Positions 1 through 5,574 of a stretch of DNA of 9,439 nucleotides are shown here, piece after piece; the first letter of the stretch is position 1, and every line of letters begins with the position of its first letter. Both the position numbers and the translations under genes were made by a program. Below the pieces are notes generated by a model that ran no database searches, was not told the origin of the DNA, and saw only the letters and a list, made by a program, of their open reading frames with translations. The DNA is from Paludibacter sp. (GTDB lineage: Bacteria; Bacteroidota; Bacteroidia; Bacteroidales; Paludibacteraceae), in the NCBI GenBank assembly GCA_031284665.1, contig JAITXR010000328.1, positions 1 to 9,439 of the forward strand, given 5' to 3'.

Positions 1-107
1 CACAACAAATCGGAACTGACGATTCTCGAAATCAGTTCTTTCCACACAATAGAGATACCGCCTGCTCTTTGAAGTGAAAAAATTATATTGTCGAAAATAA
101 TTTTCAT
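1..107 (-). CDS. GT-B glycosyltransferase, N-terminal fragment (runs off window)
   Basis: The reverse strand opens with ATG at 107-105 and reads 35 codons without a stop to the window edge. The visible N-terminus begins MKIIFDNIIFSLQRAGGIS and continues with a VWKEL segment. This matches the first beta strand and the donor/acceptor-side loop (the 'Q..GGIS.VW' pattern) of family 1/4 GT-B glycosyltransferases common in Bacteroidota polysaccharide loci. Only about a tenth of a typical 350-400 residue enzyme is present, so donor and acceptor cannot be inferred. An AAGG lies about 5 nt before the ATG, and only 9 nt separate it from the Wzy-type gene upstream, so it is very probably the next cistron of the same operon. 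The family call rests on these few residues; the reading frame and start are clear. Confidence 0.75.
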   Translation of the reverse strand, partial: MKIIFDNIIFSLQRAGGISIVWKELISRIVSSDLL

Positions 108-116
108 AAAGCCTTG

Positions 117-1385
117 TTAGTCATATACTGTTCTGGTAATTGTTTTGTTAATTGCCAAATAGATAACAATAAACAAAGCCAAATTGATGAAAACATCAAA
201 CATCAACCCCACACCAAGCACGGGGTCGGTTATAAAGGCAATTAAGGTGTATTGCAAATAAGCAACTATTGCATAATTGACAATTCCTCGCGAAAACAGC
301 ATCGAAATTTTATTATATAAAAATGAAACTATTGCTCCAATAATGAATGAAAAAAACACTCCGTACCAACTAAAGAAAATCCAACTCAAAATAGGCGTTC
401 GGGTATTCGGTCCTGATGCTCCATCTGACATTGGATATATATTCCACGACAATTGATACCCAATTGCACTATCTACATCTGTTATGTCAATAAAGCGCAG
501 TGGCGCAAGTAAGCCACTGAAAAAATACATAATTTTATTGTTGATGGTTATATAATCGAAGGCATTGTCGGGAAGCGACATAAAATACACATCGCCACTG
601 GACACTAATCGCACCATCAATGCCATCAATGCCATTATTGGCGATTCGTCATCTTGCTGCACATACAATATCAACAAGGGCACAAGCAATAATATCGGCG
701 TATATTTGATGATAATTTTCAATGACGGATTTTTTTCCATATAAAAATGGTTGTAATAGAAATATCCGGCAACAATTATCAGCACAGCCCCTTTAGATGC
801 CGATAGAATGGAGAAAAGAGCCACCAACGACAGCGCAATAATAGCCAGCCAACGATATTTGCCGCGTCTGTCGTAAAGTTGGAAGGCGTAAAACGAACAA
901 AAGAAAGAAGGGAAAGAAGACAGCCGTTCCAACAAACCCAAGCCGCCCGAATTGGCAAAAACCTCTAACCTGCTTTTTTCCGAAAACAATGGTATTTCTA
1001 CAAAGGTGTATATCAACAGTTTGAGCACAACCAACAAGGACAAATAAGCCAAGAACAAGCGGAAATCATTGTTTTCGTCTTCTTCTATCTCTGCGTTTTT
1101 AAATACATTTTCTTTTTTGTAAAACATCAAAAAACCCACCCAAAACAAGGTTTCGGCAACCAACACATACACAAACACACTCTCGGTAATGGTATCGGTC
1201 AAAAATAGAAATATCGGTACTGCATTGGCAAGTACTGCCATCACTAAATTGAAGAACAGGGGGTCTAAAAAACTCTTGTGCGTTTTCACAAACACAACAA
1301 GTAGCAACGCAGCACTCATTACCAACGAAAGTAGATAAAGAGATATATGGTTGTAAAACAAATAAAAAAAATCATCGTACGACAT
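117..1385 (-). CDS. wzy: Wzy-type oligosaccharide repeat-unit polymerase, multipass membrane protein
   Basis: A 422-residue, strongly hydrophobic protein with about ten membrane segments (roughly 13-33, 44-64, 68-88, 108-129, 178-212 probably as two, 224-241, 333-356, 367-385, 388-412). A large hydrophilic loop spans about 242-332. The 'SASKGA' motif (residues 195-200) following a membrane helix, and the late 'SWIFFSWYG' segment (334-342) after the big loop, are typical of oligosaccharide repeat-unit polymerases. Such enzymes join lipid-linked repeat units on the periplasmic face of the inner membrane. Wzy proteins are poorly conserved, so the call rests on topology, these motifs and position: the gene sits between two glycosyltransferase genes in an operon that also encodes a flippase. 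Its ATG follows the upstream glycosyltransferase stop by only 2 nt, suggesting coupled translation; no Shine-Dalgarno sequence is evident. An O-antigen ligase-like protein is the main alternative. Confidence 0.8.
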   Translation of the reverse strand: MSYDDFFYLFYNHISLYLLSLVMSAALLLVVFVKTHKSFLDPLFFNLVMAVLANAVPIFLFLTDTITESVFVYVLVAETLFWVGFLMFYKKENVFKNAEIEEDENNDFRLFLAYLSLLVVLKLLIYTFVEIPLFSEKSRLEVFANSGGLGLLERLSSFPSFFCSFYAFQLYDRRGKYRWLAIIALSLVALFSILSASKGAVLIIVAGYFYYNHFYMEKNPSLKIIIKYTPILLLVPLLILYVQQDDESPIMALMALMVRLVSSGDVYFMSLPDNAFDYITINNKIMYFFSGLLAPLRFIDITDVDSAIGYQLSWNIYPMSDGASGPNTRTPILSWIFFSWYGVFFSFIIGAIVSFLYNKISMLFSRGIVNYAIVAYLQYTLIAFITDPVLGVGLMFDVFINLALFIVIYLAINKTITRTVYD

Positions 1386-1387
1386 AA

Positions 1388-2224
1388 TTACAAGCTGCTT
1401 TTATAAACAAAACGAATATCAGAATATTTCAATGATAATTTTACAGAAACCAAGAACGAATATAAACGCGCCATCGTACACACGAAAAAGTTTCTTTCTT
1501 TCATATTAATCAAAAAGCCCTCGCGCTGCTGCCTGTATCTGTCCAACTTTTCGGTAATTGAAATATCTTCGTAAAAATTCAAAATATGATTAAGTTCAAT
1601 ATCCATCACAAACAAACAATCACTGTCTTTTGAAAATTGATACATAAAATAATTATCGGTCTCGTAAAATTTAAGTTTTTCGTTGTATCCTTTGAACTTG
1701 GTTTTCAGATAGTTGGTGCTAATTGCCATTCCGCTGTTAATTGCCGTAATCCTCTTCGACTTCAACACGCCTGTTTTTTTCTTTTTCCAATAACTTCCCC
1801 TGAACAGCACTTGGTTAGCAGGGCTTACAATTTGTTCTTTGTACTTTATCAAAGGCAAAAACAAATTAATGTGCGGATATTGCGAAATTGCTTTTGTGAG
1901 GGTTGCAAAATAGTTAAAATCGAACGATGTATCATCGTCAAAAATCACAAGGTATTCGTCGAAATGGCTTGTGCCGATTATCTGGTTATAAATCGCCGAC
2001 AAAGGCGTGTTTTTGCCGTCGGCAATGTACAAATAGTTAAATCCACTTATCTTTTTCTCAAATTCCTGTTGCGAATGTTCGTCCAGCAAGTCAGGAGAAT
2101 TGTCCCAAATCACAATTTCTACATCATTGCTAATTTTATCTTTTATGTCGATTAAAGCTTTAATCGTAGAAGATTCAAAGGGCAATTTTTTATACACAAC
2201 AACGAGTATTCTAAATTTTATCAT
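1388..2224 (-). CDS. Divergent family 2 (GT-A) glycosyltransferase
   Basis: A 278-residue cytoplasmic protein with a GT-A fold layout. An N-terminal strand 'FRILVVVYKK' (4-13) is followed by 'VEIVIWDNSPD' (35-45), the nucleotide-binding strand and Asp of family 2. A loop with 'NTPLSAIYNQ' (72-81) matches the GT2 motif that positions the sugar nucleotide. 'VIFDDDTS' (93-100) supplies the DxD-type metal site (Asp96-98), and 'FYETDNY' (186-192) sits where the catalytic acidic residue is expected. The C-terminal 60 residues are basic and aromatic and may lie against the membrane. Donor and acceptor are not predictable. It probably adds one sugar to the undecaprenyl-linked repeat unit made by this operon. 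It is much less typical than the glycosyltransferase encoded just upstream, and no Shine-Dalgarno sequence precedes the ATG. A long plus-strand frame across 1637-2155 is a shadow of this gene. Confidence 0.85.
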   Translation of the reverse strand: MIKFRILVVVYKKLPFESSTIKALIDIKDKISNDVEIVIWDNSPDLLDEHSQQEFEKKISGFNYLYIADGKNTPLSAIYNQIIGTSHFDEYLVIFDDDTSFDFNYFATLTKAISQYPHINLFLPLIKYKEQIVSPANQVLFRGSYWKKKKTGVLKSKRITAINSGMAISTNYLKTKFKGYNEKLKFYETDNYFMYQFSKDSDCLFVMDIELNHILNFYEDISITEKLDRYRQQREGFLINMKERNFFVCTMARLYSFLVSVKLSLKYSDIRFVYKSSL

Positions 2225-2329
2225 TTTACAAAAATATTTTCAATAGGGAACTTTACAAATTATCTTCTCCCATTTTTCCAACCGAGCCAAAGTCCTTATA
2301 ACTTTGCTGAAAAAAGTTTTGCAAAATTA
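2225..2329 (-). promoter_or_regulatory. Longest gap inside the polysaccharide operon; possible internal promoter
   Basis: This 102-nt spacer is the only sizeable gap between the polysaccharide genes. On the minus strand a TAATTTTG (2329-2322) fits the Bacteroidota -7 consensus TAnnTTTG and overlaps the stop codon of the upstream glycosyltransferase, but I see no convincing -33 TTTG. Inside the gap, CAAAGT (2288-2293) and ACTTTG (2301-2306) form a small 6-bp hairpin with a 7-nt loop and no T-run, so it is not a standard terminator. In such AT-rich sequence a chance -7 match is quite possible. Confidence 0.2.
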
Positions 2330-3079
2330 CATATTTTTTTTCGATTTTTCTTTGCATATAGCGGAAATAACAGTTGCAATGCGAAATTTCAAACCTTGAT
2401 ATTTGAAATAAATGAAAGATAGAACTTCAAAAAACCAGCCATTTTGTTCTTTTATCAGTGCAAACAATTCTTTTGAACTTTGCCTATTGTTTGAAATGCC
2501 ATCTGCGGTGTGTAAACACAGGATTTTATCTGTAAGATAAACTTTTTGCTTTCGTTGGTACATTCCAATATTGTATGCAAAATCGGCATATACGCTGTAT
2601 TTTACATCGTATTTTGCATACAGTTTTTTTCGGTTGTAATATAGTCCTTGATGAGGCAATGTGTTGAAAATCAATATTTTCCAATTAAATTGCGGTTTAA
2701 TGATTTTTTTATTGTCCAGCACCACGCTTCCGCATAACGCATCGTATTTGTCCGCATCGAGCGTTTGCAACACATCGACAGGAATTTCCAGCAGCACATC
2801 GCCCACATTTACATTTGTAACCCATTCGCCGCTTGCTTTTTCCACGCCTTTGTTCATTGCATGGTAAATGCCGCCGTCGGGCTCGCTTATCCAATAGGTG
2901 ATTTTTTCGGCATATTTTTTTATAATATCTACCGTGCCGTCAGTGCTTCCGCCATCAATCACAATATACTCAATATTTGAATATGTTTGATTGACAACGC
3001 TCAAAATCGTTTCTTCTATTTGCGAAACGTTGTTGAAAACTACTGTTATTATGCTTATTTTAGGACAATTATTTTCCAT
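2327..3079 (-). CDS. WfgS-like family 2 glycosyltransferase
   Basis: A 250-residue cytoplasmic GT-A enzyme with a near-canonical motif series. 'ISIITVVFNN' (8-17) is the first strand. 'SVVNQTYSNIEYIVIDGG' (27-44) continues into 'STDGT' (45-49) and holds the nucleotide-binding Asp42. 'SEPDGGIYHAMNKG' (65-78) is the signature of the WfgS/WfeV-like subfamily. 'NVGD' (91-94) occupies the DxD position, 'LPHQGLYYNR' (141-150) is the acceptor-side motif, and 'YADFAYN' (164-170) follows. The family transfers one sugar from a nucleotide donor to a lipid-linked O-antigen or capsule intermediate; the sugar is not predictable. A Shine-Dalgarno-like GAGGG lies 6 nt before the ATG (plus-strand 3086-3090), unusual here and good support for this start. 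The flippase gene ends 18 nt upstream, so the two are co-transcribed. The C-terminus is basic (KEKSKKN). Confidence 0.93.
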   Translation of the reverse strand: MENNCPKISIITVVFNNVSQIEETILSVVNQTYSNIEYIVIDGGSTDGTVDIIKKYAEKITYWISEPDGGIYHAMNKGVEKASGEWVTNVNVGDVLLEIPVDVLQTLDADKYDALCGSVVLDNKKIIKPQFNWKILIFNTLPHQGLYYNRKKLYAKYDVKYSVYADFAYNIGMYQRKQKVYLTDKILCLHTADGISNNRQSSKELFALIKEQNGWFFEVLSFIYFKYQGLKFRIATVISAICKEKSKKNM

Positions 3080-3097
3080 TGTTTTCCCTCACATCGT

Positions 3098-4450
3098 TTA
3101 TTTATTCCATACCCCTTTTGCCTTGTTGGAATATAATTTGACACATTGTAACGGCATAAAAATAGATACCGGAATTTGGCTGATTGCTGTTGCAAAAACC
3201 ACGCCATTCACGCCCCACAGTTTACCAAAATATATCGCCATCGGAATATACAATATCGCCATTGTAACTGTTATGTAAAGTTGCAAACGAATTTTGCCTA
3301 TTCCATTAATAAAATAAATAAAAGTATTGCTCCAAATGTAAATGGCTGTATAAAAAGCCACCATAGCCGACAATGATAGCGGCACAGCAATACTTGCCCC
3401 CACCCAAATGCGGTAAAATATATTGGCAAAAAAAATCATAAAAACAATGATTGCCATAAAAACCGCAAAAATAATTAACAGTTTTTTTATAGAAGAGCGA
3501 ATCCATTCCAGCTCATTTTTGGCATAAGCATCGGTGGCAGCAGTCCAAAAAGGCGTTATCACAATGGTATAAAGCATTATCAGCACGCTGAAATATTTAA
3601 AGGCAATGTTGTATATAGTAACGCTCTCGCTGCCAAATAATTGTGCTATAATAATGTTTGTGGAAGAATAAATAACGACACACACCGCCAATTGGATTAT
3701 AAAAAACTGCAAGCCCAAACCCACAAGTCCTTTTGCATATTCAAAACGAACAGCACTAATGGAGGGGCGTAAAAATTTGTATTTTCCGAAAAACAGCACC
3801 ACGCAGGCAACAACAAAAACTACCACCGGCGCAGCCGAAAATGTTACAGCAACATAAGCAAGATTGCCCGCAGTGAGCCTTGTGAGAATGAAAATAACAA
3901 CAAGCGACAAAAGATTGCCCGCCACAAACAACAAATCGTTATAGGCTGGTTTTTGGTTGGCAATAAGAATAGTGCCAACGATTTTGAAAATAAATTGCAA
4001 ACAGAAAAAAGCAAAAACAATTATCACTAATTTTCCTAACATCTCGCGCTGGGTAGGTGCAGTGTTCAGAATAGTATCCCAATGAAGAAAAAAACTTGCA
4101 ACAAAAAAAATGATAAAAAACGCCAGCACTATCATTGCCAACAGCACAAAAGCGGTACTAACGTATGTTTTGGCTAATTTGTTATCACCGAGCGACAAGG
4201 CTTCCGCCAATTTGTTGCGCAATCCGTTCGAGAGTCCAATGTCAAAATAATTAACCCATGTGAGGATAGAACTCAAAGTGAGCCAAATACCATACTCGCT
4301 GGTGTTCAGATAGTGCAAAGTGAGTGGCACCAACAAAAAGGAAACCACAATCCCCAATCCCTTGAACATAAACGAGAGAATGATATTCTTTTTTGCCTCA
4401 AAAGTTCTTTCGCTTCCTTGACGTAATAAATTGCTTATTTTTCGATACAT
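3098..4450 (-). CDS. wzx: Wzx-type flippase for lipid-linked oligosaccharide (MOP superfamily)
   Basis: A 450-residue integral membrane protein with about 12-14 hydrophobic segments, the length and layout of polysaccharide flippases of the MATE/MOP superfamily. The N-terminal pattern is characteristic: a basic amphipathic start, a first helix with 'KGLGIVVSFLLVPLTLHYL' (30-48), 'SEYGIWLTLSSI' (51-62), then 'FDIGLSNGLRNKLAEAL' (69-85), the best conserved segment of the Wzx family. It would move undecaprenyl-pyrophosphate-linked repeat units across the inner membrane for the Wzy-type polymerase encoded three genes downstream. It is the first gene of the minus-strand polysaccharide operon within the window. 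The 242-nt region upstream has the rubrerythrin terminator and short tandem repeats, and I could not identify a convincing -7/-33 pair there. No Shine-Dalgarno sequence is visible; the sequence before the ATG is A-rich, as is common in Bacteroidota. Confidence 0.92.
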   Translation of the reverse strand: MYRKISNLLRQGSERTFEAKKNIILSFMFKGLGIVVSFLLVPLTLHYLNTSEYGIWLTLSSILTWVNYFDIGLSNGLRNKLAEALSLGDNKLAKTYVSTAFVLLAMIVLAFFIIFFVASFFLHWDTILNTAPTQREMLGKLVIIVFAFFCLQFIFKIVGTILIANQKPAYNDLLFVAGNLLSLVVIFILTRLTAGNLAYVAVTFSAAPVVVFVVACVVLFFGKYKFLRPSISAVRFEYAKGLVGLGLQFFIIQLAVCVVIYSSTNIIIAQLFGSESVTIYNIAFKYFSVLIMLYTIVITPFWTAATDAYAKNELEWIRSSIKKLLIIFAVFMAIIVFMIFFANIFYRIWVGASIAVPLSLSAMVAFYTAIYIWSNTFIYFINGIGKIRLQLYITVTMAILYIPMAIYFGKLWGVNGVVFATAISQIPVSIFMPLQCVKLYSNKAKGVWNK

Positions 4451-4478
4451 TTAGTTCTTAAAGTTTATAAAGTTGTAA

Positions 4479-4499
4479 AGTCATCAGTCGTTAGTCATT
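4479..4499. repeat. Three tandem heptamers in the polysaccharide operon leader
   Basis: AGTCATC, AGTCGTT and AGTCATT follow one another without a gap, sharing the core AGTC(A/G)T(C/T). They lie 29-49 nt upstream of the flippase start codon. Their role is unknown; they could be a binding array, a slippage-prone tract or chance decay products. Confidence 0.6.
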
Positions 4500-4523
4500 A
4501 ATTTTTCACTTCTTGTCTTTATT

Positions 4524-4554
4524 TTATCTACCTAACTTCTTATCTACTTAACTT
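4524..4554. repeat. Pair of 15-bp direct repeats, 16-bp period
   Basis: TTATCTACCTAACTT (4524-4538) and TTATCTACTTAACTT (4540-4554) differ at one base. They lie about 75-105 nt upstream of the flippase start. Together with the heptamers at 4479-4499 they make the leader of the polysaccharide operon locally repetitive, though it shows no ORF or clear promoter. Confidence 0.65.
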
Positions 4555-4628
4555 ATGTAATTTTCACTTATTACAAACGGTTTTTTTATCAAAAAATTAC
4601 ATTTTGTCATTTTTTTTCGATACCAACA

Positions 4629-4669
4629 AAACCCACCACTGCATTTGTTCTCAATGCAATGGTGGGTTT
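4629..4669 (-). terminator. Strong hairpin terminator of the rubrerythrin gene
   Basis: AAACCCACCA (4629-4638) pairs perfectly with TGGTGGGTTT (4660-4669). After one C/A mismatch, TGCATT (4640-4645) pairs with AATGCA (4653-4658) around a 7-nt loop. On the minus strand the stem starts 23 nt after the rubrerythrin stop and is followed by TTTTGTTGG, a short T-run. It should separate rubrerythrin from the polysaccharide operon transcribed in the same direction. Confidence 0.85.
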
Positions 4670-4692
4670 AAGAATGATTTCAGAAGGCAAAA

Positions 4693-5268
4693 TTAGTAAT
4701 TTTGTTTTTCTTCTTCAAAAAATGCTTGTGGGTGTGCGCATGCAGGGCAAGCTCCCGGTGCTTCTTTGCCGTGATGCACGTATCCGCAGTTGCGACACTG
4801 CCACGTTGTTTCGCTGTCGCGAACAAAAACGTGTTCGGTTTCCACACGCTCCAACAAACGGCGGTAGCGTTTTTCGTGCTCTGCTTCTACCAATGCTATT
4901 TTGCGGAAAGTGTTGGCAATAGCAGGAAACCCTTCCTCGTCAGCCACATCGGCAAAATGCGGATAGTCGGCAGCCCATTCTTCGTGCTCGCCATTGGCAG
5001 CAGCCAATAAGTTTTCGGCAGTAGTGCCAACAACTCCCGCAGGATACGAAGCCGTAATTTCTACCATGCCACCTTCCAAGTAACTGAAAAATTTCTTGGC
5101 GTGTTCTTTTTCCTGTTCTGCTGTTTCCAAGAAAATAGCTCCTATTTGTTCAAAACCTTCTTTTTGCGCTGCTCTCGAAAAAAAAGTGTAACGCGTACGT
5201 GCTTGACTTTCACCTGCAAATGCTGTTAGCAGGTTTTTTTCTGTTTTGGTTCCTTTAATACTTTTCAT
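4693..5268 (-). CDS. rbr: Rubrerythrin, diiron hydrogen peroxide reductase
   Basis: A 191-residue cytoplasmic protein of the usual rubrerythrin length and order. The N-terminal four-helix ferritin-like domain carries the diiron ligands: Glu20 in 'FAGESQAR', Glu53 and His56 in an ExxH pair ('EQEKEH'), Glu94 and Glu97 in 'GEHEEW', Glu128 and His131 in a second ExxH ('EAEH'). The C-terminal rubredoxin domain has both cysteine knuckles, Cys158-x2-Cys161 and Cys174-x2-Cys177, for its Fe(SCys)4 site. The family reduces hydrogen peroxide to water with electrons passed from NAD(P)H via rubredoxin-type carriers, a major peroxide defence in anaerobes and microaerophiles. The gene looks monocistronic, with its own promoter, possible OxyR-like sites upstream (5367-5402) and a strong hairpin terminator downstream. 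All metal ligands are present, so it should be functional. Confidence 0.97.
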   Translation of the reverse strand: MKSIKGTKTEKNLLTAFAGESQARTRYTFFSRAAQKEGFEQIGAIFLETAEQEKEHAKKFFSYLEGGMVEITASYPAGVVGTTAENLLAAANGEHEEWAADYPHFADVADEEGFPAIANTFRKIALVEAEHEKRYRRLLERVETEHVFVRDSETTWQCRNCGYVHHGKEAPGACPACAHPQAFFEEEKQNY

Positions 5269-5335
5269 ACTTTAATTTAATTAGTTGATTTATAATTAGT
5301 TATTTATTATTGCTATTGTTTTGATTTCTCTTTTG

Positions 5336-5366
5336 CAAAGTTAGACAAAATTCGTGTAGTATGAAA
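5336..5366 (-). promoter_or_regulatory. Rubrerythrin promoter, Bacteroidota type
   Basis: On the minus strand TAACTTTG (5343-5336) matches the -7 consensus TAnnTTTG exactly. TTTC (5366-5363) lies 19 nt upstream, one mismatch from the -33 TTTG at the expected spacing. Transcription would start near 5329, giving a leader of about 60 nt before the rubrerythrin ATG. This is the best promoter match in the window. Confidence 0.65.
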
Positions 5367-5402
5367 ATAGTTTTTATCTATTAATACATAAGATTTGTCT
5401 AT
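5367..5402 (-). promoter_or_regulatory. Two tandem OxyR-like dyads upstream of the rubrerythrin promoter
   Basis: 5367-5381 reads ATAG-N7-CTAT and keeps the inner T and A of the known OxyR consensus ATAGntnnnanCTAT. 5388-5402 reads ATAA-N7-CTAT, one outer base off. The two are 6 bp apart (classic spacing 7), a 21-bp period that puts both on one helix face. The proximal dyad abuts the -33 element, where a LysR-type activator would contact polymerase. Rubrerythrin is a plausible peroxide-stress target. AT-rich sequence makes chance matches possible. Confidence 0.4.
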
Positions 5403-5432
5403 GATAATAGAGTGGAGGAAGAAATCACAATA

Positions 5433-5497
5433 CAACTTTATTTTTATTTAACACTACAATAAGATACTATTTCCTAAGAAAATAGTAATTTTGTACG
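5433..5497 (+). repeat. 65-bp direct repeat, copy 1 (upstream of the nuclease gene)
   Basis: It aligns without gaps to 6881-6945 with three mismatches (5440, 5446, 5454); the last 43 bp (5455-5497) are identical. Homology stops abruptly at both ends. The copies bracket the DUF1016 gene, and each ends shortly before a start codon (77 nt here, 74 nt before maeB). Confidence 0.97.
5465..5493 (+). promoter_or_regulatory. Putative promoter/operator within repeat copy 1
   Basis: TAATTTTG (5486-5493) fits the -7 consensus TAnnTTTG. TACTATTT (5465-5472) and AAATAGTA (5480-5487) form an 8-bp interrupted palindrome with a 7-nt spacer whose right arm overlaps the first two bases of the -7 box, so a bound dimer would block or contact polymerase. 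No good -33 TTTG stands 17-21 nt upstream. Expected leader to the nuclease ATG is about 75 nt. Confidence 0.45.
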
Positions 5498-5574
5498 ACG
5501 ATAACAGCTGTTGCGACACATGATTATGTTTTTTGCACAGTCGAAAAAAAGATGAAAAATAATTCTATTGCAGC

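Larger units (their letters stand above)
5269..5574. other. Divergent intergenic region between rubrerythrin and the DUF1016 nuclease
   Basis: These 306 bases hold no gene. From left to right they contain the rubrerythrin 5' leader, its minus-strand promoter core (5336-5366), two OxyR-like dyads (5367-5402), the first copy of a 65-bp direct repeat (5433-5497) with a plus-strand -7 box, and a 77-nt leader for the nuclease gene. That leader includes a perfect 10-bp palindrome AACAGCTGTT (5503-5512). A 10-codon frame starting at 5552 overlaps the nuclease start in another frame and is probably meaningless. Confidence 0.8.

Noticed and set aside
1637..2155. 172-codon open frame on the plus strand
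   Set aside because: It is antisense to the family 2 glycosyltransferase at 1388-2224, which has coherent GT-A motifs; the plus-strand product resembles no family and lacks a promoter.
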